Source: Cepaea nemoralis (lineage: Eukaryota; Mollusca; Gastropoda; Stylommatophora; Helicidae). Taken from it: a stretch of DNA of 64,000 nt. The stretch's first letter is position 1, and the number at the start of each line of letters is the position of its first letter. Location: assembly GCA_014155875.1 (NCBI GenBank), contig JACEFZ010005134.1:1-64000 (forward strand). The letters run 5' to 3'. Positions 36,356 through 48,024 of the stretch are shown in pieces. The notes beneath the pieces are model-generated. The model searched no databases, had not been told where the DNA came from, and saw only the letters and a program-made list of their open reading frames with translations. Made by a program: the position numbers and the translations under genes.

Positions 36356-39300
36356 TGTGAGGTTATTCGTATAGAATATATGACTTTTGCGTCTAGGGGG
36401 TATATTTAGCCTGAATCCAAGATATAAGAAATGATAGATGGTTCTCTTCCTTGTTGAATTCTCCAGGGACTAGATTACGGCTCTTTTTCTCATAAGGATA
36501 AGACTAGGTAGAAGCAGATCACAGTCTAATTCACCTTAATAAGACTAATCACCTGGAGAAGATATTGAAGAGTCAGGTCAGTTGCCTTAGCCTTCAAGGG
36601 AATAAGATCCTCTATCTGAAATAATAGGCCAAGTTCGTTCGACCTCCCCACATTAACTCTCACGTTCTTAAATTAACAGTGACATATATCCCCACAATAA
36701 CATTACGTTGTAACAACCTTCACAAGACAGTAAGACCACTCTTAGTTCTAACTATAGCGTTTAATATAGATTTCATAGTGAGTTATGTTGCACTCTAACA
36801 TCTCTGCATTCCTAACTCAACAAAACAAACTAACAAAATAAACCATCATCAAACAGTACACTGTGCATAATCAAATTCAACAACCCATTTCCCTCAAAAC
36901 AAATCAATACCAATATCTGGACTGGTTGTATATCATTACACCACATACCACATGTACGCGACTAAATTTCATTAACTACATAGGTAGTCCCTTTAACTTG
37001 TATAGGTTGTTGATTTGATCATTCTCTTAACTAAATCCTTTTGATCGGAAAAATTATGTAACTCAACCATGAGGTACTGTCACCCAACACAGAGCTTGAT
37101 AATCCACTGAACCTAAGCTCCACTATACGAACATGAGATATCTTTACTGCAATGTCTCTGCTATAAAGCCTTCCACCTATGAAGCGATGGGTTCATCCCA
37201 TTCGTGACGCATCTTACTCATAAATATATCATAGTCTAATAGTTCCTCTGACTGAGTATATATCTGAAATGAAGATGCTGGAATATTGCGTGTGTAATCC
37301 AATTGCGTGTGGAAACATAGCAGATAGACGTATGCACTGTCTACGATTTTTTCCCGCTATGCGATGATGATGTTACACAATGATGGTGTCGGCAAGTTTC
37401 CTTTGGGTCCTCTTCTCTTGTAGAGGTCTTGAGATTGTCGTGAATCTGCATTTGAAATTGTAATTCTACCAATGGCTGTTTAGCTCAATTGCTATCCGCT
37501 CGTGGAACCCGGACTAGGTAAAGGCGTTCTGTAAAAGCTGGTTGTCAGTATTCGAGCGGCACATCCAATTACGTGTAAAGGTCTTCCTCTTCGGCGACTG
37601 CAAAGGTAGGATCCAAAACAGGTCTTGTATGACGTGGATACAATGTAGGAGTGCCGCCTCGGTTTCAGCCACATATAGAAGCTTGATCTTGCAACCGTTT
37701 ACATGTATTTTTGCGTGTTACCAGTCCGACGCTCTGCAGACGAAATGAGTGGGTTTATGATATCCACTTTTCTGTACTAGCTTTGTTTTAAGTTGCACAG
37801 CACCCGTAATATCTTCCATAGGTAATTAGTTGTATATAGGACAACTTCGTCCGTTACTTTTCAATTGTGTAATCCACTTGAGATCGGAAAGTTCCAGGGG
37901 GATAACTAATATTTTACTTCATGTTGTCGCTGGCAATTCTAAGATGAGTTGGTTCCCTTGTCTAGGGCTATCTGTGATGACGTCCCCAGCATTTATTTTT
38001 CATAATTTGTCTGGTTTCTTTCAGCACACCCTAGTATGTAGGGTTTTCTTCTCTGGGTTTTCCAAATTATAGCATGGGTTTGATTCCTTCGGTTTACCAT
38101 ACTATATAGACCATGTTTCCCGTCGCAACACTGTGCTTTAATTTAGTGCCTTTAAGATGGAAAAAACAAACAAACGTATGTATATTTGACAGCGTATCAA
38201 TGGTAATTGGAACAACACACACAGAGAAAATAACAAATACAGGAATGGGGAAGGGGTGGCCTTCCCACCTCTTTTATCTCTCTGATAATTAAGCTGTCCT
38301 TACCCTCGATTGGCGAGGGGGGGGGGGTTGTATCGAGTGCTTGCCTGTAACCTAGCCGTATTTTGGTCTGTGGTCTCGTGACTATACAATCTAACTGACG
38401 TTACAACACGATCAGACACTTCGACGACTTACAAGACAAAAAAACCACGACATACATATACTCTCACGGCACATGGGAAACACCCAAACATATGAGAGAA
38501 CACACATAACCTTGCTCTAGAATAATGAAGTAATCACCCACGGATTATGGATCTACCCTCTACCCATTTCCCTCTTGTAGCAATGGAGGGGGGGGGGTTC
38601 AAATATCTTCTTCTTGTCGCATCAAACACTGCCCGATTTAATTGAACATAAACTCATGGTCATTTTGGCAGTCACACGAATTAGCCTTGCGTACACTGCT
38701 AGGCAGATGCGGCACATTTCCTGGAGACACAGAGTGTCCACTTCTCGTTCCCTATGAGATCATACTCATAGACAAAACCATCACACTAATTTCCTTGTCT
38801 ATTCTTTAAACAGTTTACAACATGATTCACACACGATATGTAGGTTTACATGTATGAATTATAAGAATGCACCCATGAGTACACAAGTGTTCACAAATGT
38901 CTTAGCACAGACAGTTCCCTAATTCTAGAGAATCTGGGTTCAGATATGGAATTAGAGTGAACAGATTTTCTTTCTGCATTCAAAGCGCAGATGATAGTGG
39001 GGTAGGTTTTCCCCATGGATATTAGCATCATAGCAGGATAACAATGTAAGCATAGAAACTTCGCAGGAGTGGCATAGACATTATTTCTGCAGAAACAAAA
39101 GTCAGGCTATCTTTTCCAGAAGTAATTTTGTCTTTATCATCTTCAACAAAATTTACATCAAATACATATATTCTATTTATCATAAAATACAGGTATTACA
39201 TTAAAAAAAAAACACCTTATTAGCTTACCATAGCACCCAGACGGCTCAGTTAAGTAAACATTGCACTCCCTTAACGACTACAATTTGACTTGATGGAGAT

Positions 39301-39530
39301 TGAAAATTCAAGTGCCGATATCTGGCTTAGCCTCGGGTTAAATAGCCCAGCTAATTTATCTAGTTTTAGCTAAAGGCGATTCATTTTCCTTTGTTCGAGG
39401 CGGTAAGACATTATGCGTCTCCTTTTAAGGAGATGTTAAACAACCGAGTGAAACGTTTTTTCTTAGAAACGTTTTCCTGCAACCATGTATGCACTATCTG
39501 CAACTGTTCGAGAATGTCCGCTATGTTACA
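36356..39530. mobile_element. Old inserted element, possibly a degenerate LTR retrotransposon
   Basis: A 3175-bp block interrupts LINE E2. It starts TGTGAGG and ends ATGTTACA, and is flanked by a 5-bp direct repeat gcgag (36351-36355, 39531-39535), all features of LTR elements. A weak repeat of the terminal region, tatgcact...ccgctatg...atgttaca, occurs near 37330-37375, which would mark a 5' LTR of about 1.0 kb, followed by tggtgtcggcaag as a possible primer site. The repeats are very diverged and I could not align them over their length. No protein motif was recognised. G runs lie at 38318-38328 and 38588-38598. Confidence 0.5.
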
Positions 39531-40740
39531 GCGAGACACGACTTTGCAGAAGAAGGCCAAATCTGTGAAGTAGGTGCCAGCTACACATTCTTCTGGAGTG
39601 GAAGGAAAAGTGAAGCTAGAATTTCGATGGCCATAAACGCCATGTTTATGACCATTAAGATACCCCTGCTGAAGGGATGGAAGCATGTAACGACCTAGAG
39701 CGTCTACGCACACACCATGACCAATGAAGATGACGTTAATAACAAGTTCTATGAAGACCTGCACAATGTCTGAACATATGTTCCCAAAGGAGACAAATGT
39801 ATACTCCTTGTGGACTTCAATGCCAGAGTAGGCATAGACACCTCCTCTTGGAGTGGTATCTTGGAAAACACGAAGTTGGAAATTGTATGAGGAATGAACT
39901 CCTCCTTCTTCAGATGTGTGCCGAACATGATCTCTTAATTACCAACACAATTTTCCGTTTTCCAATGAGAAATAGGACATCATGGAAGCATCCTCGCTCA
40001 AAGCACTTCTGCTATGCTTGTACATTGCCCAGTCTGCTGGTTGTTGATAATTGGGTTCAATATGCAGACATGCAGCAAAATGTTTCAGTTTTCTCATATG
40101 CCTATGCCAACTTTGGGCTCAATAGCAACTAGGAGAAGACTGTAGTTATGTACCAGCCAGGTTCAGGGATTAATCACACCTAGCCGAATATTAAAGTGAA
40201 TGATCATAGACTAAGTGTTGTGGACAAATTCACCTACCTTGGCAGCACTTTGTGGCAAGCTGCCAAATTGACAAACTGAATGCAAGAATCTCCAAGGCCA
40301 GCGCAACCTTTGGCAGACTGTACAAAAATTTGTGGCACAGACATGGAATACGCCTGCAAACAGAGCTGAATGTCTACAAAGTAGTCGTATTATCCATGTT
40401 GCTATATGCTTGTGAAAACTGGACTGTTTATCAGCGACACGCTAGGAAATTAAACCACTTCCACAGTCTGCCTTAGGAAGCTATAGAAAATTAAATGGCA
40501 AGACAAGATCCCAAATACTGAAGTCATATAAAGAGCGTCAATGCCCAGTATACATGCTTTACCAATGAAGAACCAGATTCGCTGGGCTGGTCACTTGACT
40601 CACATGCCAGATCATAGGCTTCCTAAACGAATTTTGTATGGTGAGCTGCGCTGTGGTCAACCACTGCAGGAGATCCTCCCCCTGGAACGTCAAGCATTCT
40701 TTTCCCACATTGTCAAAGAACATTTCCAGCCAAAATAGGT
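39531..40740 (+). pseudogene. LINE E2 endonuclease middle joined to RT end
   Basis: FAEEGQICEVGASYTFFWSG (about 39540-39600), NNKFYEDLHN, a damaged LVDFNARVG-like block near 39812-39835, and SWKHPRSKHF (39985-40010). The frame then jumps to VQYADMQQN near the end of the RT palm, so the RT catalytic motifs are deleted. The thumb follows (40252-40476, ISKASATFGRLYKNLWHR, LLYACENWTVYQRHARKLNH), then QIRWAGHLTHMPDHRLPK. The 3' end at about 40833 matches LINE E1. Confidence 0.82.
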
Positions 40741-40964
40741 CTTACCAGCCATCTTAGGACTCACGGCTCCACATTTTCAATTCCACTGGATGACATGAAT
40801 GGTCATCATCATTCTTGATGGACAAACACCATTAACCCCTGTAAACTGTCGTGTATTATGTAAGATTTAATTCACGAATGTAAAGTGATCCCGTGTGAAG
40901 TGATTGGTTAGACTAGGGGTTGAATCAAACGCTGGGGGAGAAAAACACCTTGGAGTCTGCAGTG

Positions 40965-41290
40965 AAATGGCACTGAAATGGACTTTATCACAACGATGAA
41001 AGGGACTTTATCTCAGCTATGACATAAACGTTATCTCCGCCGTGAATTGACTGTACAATTAATATTATTTCCGCCCTGAAATGGCAATGAAATAAATGTT
41101 ATGTGCGTCCTGAAATGACTGTGAAATGTATGTTATCTCTGCCCTGAAATAGCGGTAAGTGTTATGTTATCTCCGCCCTGAAATGCGCGAAATCTCAGCT
41201 GTGAAATTGACGTTATCATAGTTGTGAAATAAATGATAACTCTACAGTGAAATAGACGTCATCTCAGCTATAAAATGGACATTACATTTT
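40965..41290. repeat. Degenerate tandem repeat of about 35 bp
   Basis: Around eight diverged copies of a unit containing ttatctc(c/a)gc, then cctgaaatg and actgtgaaatg. No coding potential. Confidence 0.75.
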
Positions 41291-41559
41291 ATTTGCTCGT
41301 TAGGTATTTTTTTTTTTAATGAATGTTAAGTATCATTTGTTGAGTTAGATTTAACTGTGCAGTTAGACGAAGACAGCAGGTTGGCAGTCTTCATTAATTT
41401 CCCATTTCTTTCTGTTGTGTGTGTTTTTTATTTCAATGGCATAAAGCGGAATTTCATTATCTCATTTAGTTCATAGTTTTCTTTGCTGAGTTGAGCCGAG
41501 TCACAACACTTGAAACATTCCCATACATGCTATGCCCTTATCTGCAACAGCCAGCGAAG

Positions 41560-42790
41560 AGCCCCAATACCAATAGTAGTCTGATTATGTGTCCTTCTGG
41601 CATTTCCTCGGCGTTTTGAGTGTCGGCCAGATCCTCTAGTCACTATCTCTCTAGCACCATTCTCTCCAAACCGTGATGATCTATCCACTTGTCTGCATTA
41701 TACACGATTTCAAACTGTCCCGACCACGTCTGCCTTATCATGTCCAATACCCCAGCAAGGGGTGCAGACCCAGCCAATATGTCCATCTGCTTCTCCCCAC
41801 CACACCAGCATGTCTTGGGGAAAATATCCAATAGATGTTCTCGATGTTTTATTGTTGAATGGAAGCCGTCTGTCCGAAGCCTGCCTGTCTTAACCTTTCT
41901 CATCATATTTTGTGAGTCCGTTACAATCACGACATGCGTACGCTGTTTGTCTTCCAACCAGCGAAGTGCCACCGTTACTGTCTGTACATCCATTCTCAGA
42001 CTAGATGTAGTATCATATGCCTGGCTCTCTTGTACTAAACACCGTCCACTAACCTTCGCCACGAACTCCCAGGAACTTCTTTCATCTCTTAGCACAGTGT
42101 CATCCGTGTAGGTGGTTACATCGCCTGATCGCGAATCTTTCGTGTATCAATTGTTGCATTGCTGTCTCTATCGTAGTGATCTGTCTGTGTCATAAACCTC
42201 TTCAGGAAATCTTCTTCTTTCTCCTTGTCCGTTGTCATGAATATGTCCGTATCCCTACATACTGTTCGCATTGTGGTATGCAGGTCTTGTCTACGATTTT
42301 CTCAGTGTAGTTTCCAGAATCTACCCAAAGTCTTATCACCTCCCAGGTCACCAATGAATATATCCCATTAAGCTTTTTTTGAGATCTGCTGCACATAGCT
42401 TAAACTCCTCAACTTTCTCCTTGTGTACCCTTTCCATCATCTTCAGTTCCTCTTGTGTTTTTACGGTGTCTTTCGTAATGTATGTAGCTGCTTAGTTGCC
42501 GCTCTCTTAAACTTTCATACAAGTTCAACTTCGAGTGTTCACCATAGGTGTTAAACAAAAGTGAGTCTAATCCATGCCTTCTGTCCAATGCGTCCAGTAA
42601 GGGTATTGGTCTGCCCGTATTTAAAGACTCTGCGTGCTCTTGCAGCCTTGAACTTGCTCGATTTGAAAATCAACACGGAACATGACAGGTGGTCACTTCC
42701 CTGATTCCCAAAATGGTCCATTTCGTTCCCGATACCACTGACCAGGTGCCAAGTGCCAAGTCAATAGCAGTATCTGCCTGGAACTACGGT
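41560..42790 (-). mobile_element. RNase H LINE (Nimb-4) with the RT deleted
   Basis: Minus strand: endonuclease end (IRESDHLSCSVLIF near 42655-42695) and linker, then directly RNase H, leaving no room for the RT. Distant from Nimb-1 to -3. The 3' boundary is uncertain. Confidence 0.6.
41643..42115 (-). pseudogene. Nimb-4 RNase H
   Basis: TYTDDTVLRDERSSWEFVAK matches the TDGSVV...RSSWAFTA start of RNase H in Nimb-2. Then LRMDVQTV and VIVTDSQNM equal the Glu and second Asp blocks (Glu changed to Asp). CWCGGEKQMDILAGSAP equals the PGHAG...ADKLAG block with the His region damaged. A decayed relic. Confidence 0.7.
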
Positions 42791-42799
42791 AGTTCCAAT

Positions 42800-45760
42800 A
42801 GTCTACACTTAAATGTGCTAATTCTGACACGGGGAAAACACCGCGCAATGTTTAGCCCCGTCTGGACCGTTCTCAAACATTCTCGAAACCCTTTTCTGGA
42901 GTTTCTCTTGACCCCGTGGAGAGCTAAACTTCCCGAAGTTACGTCTCACGTAATTGGGACATGCTTCTCCCGAGAAAGCTTACTTGCAGTAAGAGAACTT
43001 TTTCGTCTAACGAGAAGTAACACAAGACCCAAGGTCGGCCGTCAATATTCATCAGTTGTGTGTTATCTTCGCTAAAAGATAGCCGTCTTGCGAGCTGCTA
43101 GAAGTGTCTGAATAGCAATTGAAGTTTCTCGACCTGTACTAGAGTCCAGGTAGACAAGAGGTGTTCAGTTATGAAGAACCTGCCTTCAAGTAGGGCTGAG
43201 AAGAAATCCTAGGCCCGGCAATTGACGGAGGAACATGGCGCGAACTCAGTACCAGTACCTAAGCGAACTCCCCAGGGTTGGAACAGCGCCAGATATGTTT
43301 CCGTCGAAAACACGACTCGCCGGCCCGAAGATCCTCCAAGTACCTGATACTTACAAACCATCGGCCACATATTACCTGCATCGCTGTACAAGGTGAAAGA
43401 TGCCATATTCATTACTCTATCCGGCCACTGAGGCACACAGAGACTTTGCCGATGACTCGAGCTGCCTCGCTCCCACAGTAGTATCACATTTCTGAACTTG
43501 TATGAAACAACTTGACCCGGTCATTACCTCAGTCTAGGTACTTTAGGAACATTTTCTAAATTGCTTTTTAATTATATATCCTGCATAGTTGGATACCTCT
43601 TGAAAAAAAAAAATTAAAAAAAATCCAACAATACCTTATTCAAGTCTGTACGTCAATTGAAAGCTGAGATATTAAATTTTGTATGTCAGTTTATATTTAA
43701 CATTGGCATATTGGTAACCCACTCTGGAAAGTGTGACCACAAAACACGTAAGCTAAGGGCAGATAACTGCTCTTGGTTTTTTTTTGCGCTAAGGGGGATA
43801 ACTCAGGTTTTTATTTTGAACGCAAAATTCAAATGAAAACCTCAAACTCCCTCTTCCTCCAGCCTCTTCCTCCACTCCTAAATACTAGAATGGGTGGTGA
43901 ATGCAAACGTGCATCATTATAATCTCGTCGCTCTGAATAATCCATAAGAATATTAAATGATCATCGCTGTATTATGACACAGAAAACCGCTATATTCCCG
44001 CCATTGAAATTTAACATGACGCATCTTAGCATACGATCTTAATAATTTCTGTTTGGGATGACCCCGTCGACTAAAATATTTGAAAATTTCACAGTACGCG
44101 TAAGAATGGATGCTCAATTTAATTATTTATACTAAATCAAGCGGCAACGTCTATATAACGAGTACTATATATATCCTTAATACCGGGGAACAATAACAAG
44201 AAAACGTAAATCGCCGTTTGAAACATCGCCGGCAACGTTCGGTAACTGAAAATGTAGTACCTGCCTCAGTCAGACCATTGACTTTGCAATGACATTGTTT
44301 CCTGTGATCAGTTTAAAATGGGCAACATGAACACTGGGGCCAGCCTCGTTATGAACTCGTCCGTCACAGTCTCGGAATACCTAGAGGGTTATTGTAACCT
44401 GGGTGTTGCCAGAATCTGACCATGTTTCCAGAGAGTAGACAACCAGTGTCAAGCAGTCCAGCAAGCCCATACTATTCCAGGGAGGAGCTGCCGAGGCCGG
44501 GTGAGGTGACTGTAACAGCTGACGGTGCATACTGTACTGGCGACACCCGAGGATGATTACCTTGATTCTACACTGCTACTTCTCGATCTATCTATCTCTA
44601 ATACTCCCTGCCTTAATCTTGACTACCCTCCACTTTACTATTGTATATAATACATCGATGCATTATTATCTTGACGAAACCAGAGTTGAGTTATGTCGTC
44701 GGAACTGAGCTCCTAGTGGTTAGCGACCCTAGGTTGAAAGATTGTGAGAAAGCAGGGTCCAGGGACTGGAGGGGTCGGGAGACTGATTACACCTGTCGCT
44801 ACACCCAGAACACATCTTACGAAATACAGTGTAGTAATAGCTCCGCTCATCCCACGGAAATTACGACACAGTACCAGCCCTCTCTGCCTGGCACTACGGC
44901 AGTTCAATAGCCTACTCGTACACGTTTCAGTACCATACGCTATATTTTTCTTCTCAATCTTCTGATCCCCGCTCTGTCGTTTCTCTGCCTCGTCCTCTCA
45001 CCATTCCCTCGTTTTCTTCTCTCCACTCTCTATTCGCTGGCTGTTGAAGATGACACCGAGCACAAAGCACGCAATCCCTAATTTCGGTTATGATTCTTAT
45101 GAATTGTTTCCATATAGGTACTGATTATACTGCAGGAAATTCACAGTCACCCTAGTAGAGCCTACCTGCCAGGAAAGAGGAACGGAACGTCCAGAAGACG
45201 TCCGTGCATCCGGTTTTTTCCCCCTACACACCAGACGTCCCACTTTAACGACCAAGTAACCCGTGGCCGTCCAGTTCCATAGCACGTGGGTTTACCTTGA
45301 ACTTGGGGTTTGTTATTTGAGTTTTTCTCCCCAGCTGTGAGTTGGTTCATAGTTCTAATTGTATGAATATATACTTAACTCGAACACTCATAGACAGGGG
45401 TCAACTCCAATGTAGGACAATGAAGATTGTGGTAGTCGTCACTGACTCTATGGTAGTGATACATGTTGGGAGTGGCAATTTGTTACATATAACCTACCGC
45501 GTTCACAGAGTTGCGGCCCTGCCATTTAAACACTGCATTGCTGCCAGCTTCTTTGTATAGGCCGGTCCAGAGGTAGTATCCCCGAACTTGTCTTTCTTGC
45601 AAATTCTGCGAGAGTAATGAGACATTATTATACTGTACACAATTAATGTCAATGGAAGAATATTACAACTTCGATCTTGAATGTTACAGAAAATTAATTG
45701 GAATATCCTTGATCACGAATAAACGACAATACTGGCATTCTACATGATCTGAACATTGCC
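42800..45760. other. No gene recognised
   Basis: About 3 kb without a supported coding exon, RNA gene or full repeat. tctgcctgg(a/c)actacgg and a following agttc...aatag...ctac motif occurs at both 42774-42812 and 44886-44920, perhaps an old dispersed repeat. Open frames at 43209-43487 (minus) and 44641-44910 (plus) match nothing I recognise. Confidence 0.45.
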
Positions 45761-45839
45761 GAAAAGTGGCTAATGAAGAGAATGAAGTATTCTTAACTAA
45801 ACTACTGTGTCTCACTATATATCGTAGTGGTTTAGAAAG

Positions 45840-46012
45840 GGCATCGAAGGATAGCATTGTTGCTGGAAGACAAGGCAGGAGGTACGATCACACGATGCTG
45901 GATGGAGGACATTCAAGACATACTGGGCATGACCAGGCATGCGTCAGAGACAGTGTCCAAGGAAGAACAGTGTTGTCTAGGACTAGGATGATAGCGGCGG
46001 TCTGGTAGAGCC
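45840..46012 (+). pseudogene. LINE C-terminal fragment (possible)
   Basis: Across frame changes the plus strand suggests RCWMEDIQDILGMTRH and VSRTRMIAAVW, which resemble the last part of LINE polyproteins (RWxDDI...GM...A...DR...W). It is short and frameshifted, so weakly supported. Confidence 0.4.
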
Positions 46013-46129
46013 AGCTACCAGGTAATGGTATTGCTGTGGGACGTATACAAACATTCGAATATTTCTATTATCACCTTGCCGTCTTGACAACGATAGTTTG
46101 TTACATTGTGCTTCAAAAAGGCTTAATAA

Positions 46130-46568
46130 CTACAACCCATGGTGGTGGCAAATGTGACTGATAAGGCCAATTCGCGCTGTAAATGTTTGTCCACAGAGAA
46201 TACATGTGAACACATGGTAATTTTCATGTTCGCCATCATGCATCGTCTTACATCTCCAACGCTTGCTGTGTGACCTATTTACAATAATTTTCTCCTTTGT
46301 CTTTATTCCATTTCTGACATTTGCCCTCCATGTAACACGTTCAGCGGCGACTTGCTCCCAATGTGCATTATCAATGCCTGTATCAATCATGTCCCACTTA
46401 CACACATCTTTGTATCGTAGTAGAGGCCGACCCTGAGATCTCTTACCCGTCTGTAATTCACCAAAAATGATTTCCTTTGGTATTCTACTATCAAGTATCC
46501 TTCTAACGTATCCAATCCATCTAAGTCTACGAAGAATGCACATGGAATATACCGTCACAAAACCTAAT
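46130..46568 (-). pseudogene. LINE F1 C-terminal region with zinc finger
   Basis: ILRRLRWIGYVRRILDSRIP, GKRSQGRPLLRYKDVCKWDM, DNAHWEQVAAERVTW, and a closing FTCILCGQTFTARIGLISHI finger. Open for over 140 codons. It is directly continuous with 54294-54343 once the gypsy element is removed. Confidence 0.88.
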
Positions 46569-47295
46569 TCTCACGATGTTCTTAATGATAATCGCGTGAG
46601 ATGGTCGTTGTCTAGGTTGCAATGCTCCTTGTGTGTCCCTATGGAGTGTAAGTTGAGCTAGCCACCTGTCTCACAATATAACTCACCCCGCAGTACACAT
46701 CCGCCAGTCAGTGAACAAGATTGAGTTGGCGCACATAATCTTTTAATGCAGAAGAAACACGGACACACGTAACATATTTCCATATCCAGAAAACAATATA
46801 ATCCACAGAATATGTATATATCCTCCTCACAACTTAATACGCACACATCAATGCCTTCTCAAAGCCATATTAATCTCCAATTTACAAGACAGTTATCCAG
46901 CTACTATCCACGGCTGGACCTCACACAATACAACCCACACACTGGGTCTAGGCCTTCACTAACTATCCAACCCCCTTTGGGTTTAGGCCTTCATTCAAAA
47001 CTGGGAGAACAAGACAGGACGGAGATCTCTAATTAACTCCGCTCCTCTCCTTTGACCACCGACTACCCCTGAGTCTAAAACCTCAACTGTCTAAAACGAT
47101 CCGACCCTCAGTCGGTCTCCGCTTCAACTGTCCCTTTCAAGTCTCCTGACTTCACACTAAACTAAACTGTCTCTCACCCCATCTACCCTGGGGGTCTGCA
47201 CTCACCCTCACCATTATTTCTCAGGGCTGGTTGTTTTTTCTCATAGCCCCGCTATAAGGTCACTCACCTCAATGTCAATGACCAGGCATATGTCA
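46569..47295 (-). repeat. Gypsy 3' LTR
   Basis: On the minus strand it starts TGACATATGCC and ends CATCGTGAGA. tctcacg near one end pairs with cgtgaga about 20 bases inside. More than 95% like 53563-54293 by eye. Confidence 0.9.
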
Positions 47296-47315
47296 TTACT
47301 CCCTCCTCAAAAGAA
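47296..47315 (-). promoter_or_regulatory. Gypsy polypurine tract
   Basis: The minus strand reads TTTTGAGGAGGGAGTAA directly before the 3' LTR. Confidence 0.65.
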
Positions 47316-47879
47316 AACATCGTTTTCAAATGTTGGGAGACTAATACTTATCAAATATGTGACCCAGACATATTGCCTGGGTAGCCCTAAGTATGACTCC
47401 ATCTTACTTTAGCTACCCCAGTAAATAATACATCAAGTAGTCATAGTAGACTCCCATATTTCCCACACATCAATACAACCAACCTTCCATCCCGTGTACT
47501 AATGCATGAACTAATCAACATAACATAGAAAAACATTATATTTATGCACCCGCAGGTCTATTAATATCTTCAATAACACACAAACCATTTAACTTTGCTA
47601 ATAATAGTTCATGAATAAATGTCGAGGCGCTGCATTGCCTCTGTCTTCCATCAACTATCTGGAGAGCCTGTGTACTGACCATATATCAGGTGGTTCTTTT
47701 CTTGCATCAACCAACCTCTGATTCCCGTCGATGCTGTGTCCACCTCTCATGTACCCATGTCCCATGTTTCCTATATCTTTAAAACATCTGTTGTCCAACC
47801 CTAACCCTGTTTCAGTGATGTCACTAACCCTCTTTTAACCTGCCTTAACTTTCCTATCTACATATTGTACCGTTACACT

Positions 47880-48020
47880 GGAGTCCCTGTTTAGTCTGAC
47901 CTCTTTATTAAATCCTGGCCAGTATACCTGGCATCCTGCTCTCTGCTGATTACGCATTATTCCTATGTGCAATATGCAATATCCTGAGCTGTTCTAGTAT
48001 ATCGGTCTCCATGTAGCAAG
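47880..48020 (-). pseudogene. Integrase zinc-domain remnant
   Basis: The minus strand encodes CQVYWPGFNKEVR (about 47893-47935), like the YWPG block of the integrase N-terminal zinc domain. It is preceded by a decayed AQDIAYC stretch. This shows that the protease-to-integrase interval, normally about 2 kb of RT and RNase H, was deleted. Confidence 0.55.
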
Positions 48021-48024
48021 GGTA

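Larger units (their letters stand above)
35850..40833 (+). mobile_element. RTE-like LINE E2 split by a 3.2-kb insertion
   Basis: The 5' piece (about 35850-36355) holds the leader (gaaaaggtgccctaaatc) and the start of the endonuclease. The 3' piece (39531-40833) holds the rest, with an internal deletion from mid endonuclease to the end of the RT. The junction reads continuously if the insert is removed: YNIDIATLSE followed by TR and FAEEGQICEVGASYTFFW, apart from one extra base. Same family as LINE E1, with the same 3' end. Confidence 0.82.

Noticed and set aside
37470..37520. tRNA-like ggctgtttagctcaattgct
   Set aside because: No T-arm/B box downstream. Chance match to a D-arm.
43209..43487. 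Possible host exon
   Set aside because: Open frame only. No acceptor/donor pair or recognisable domain.
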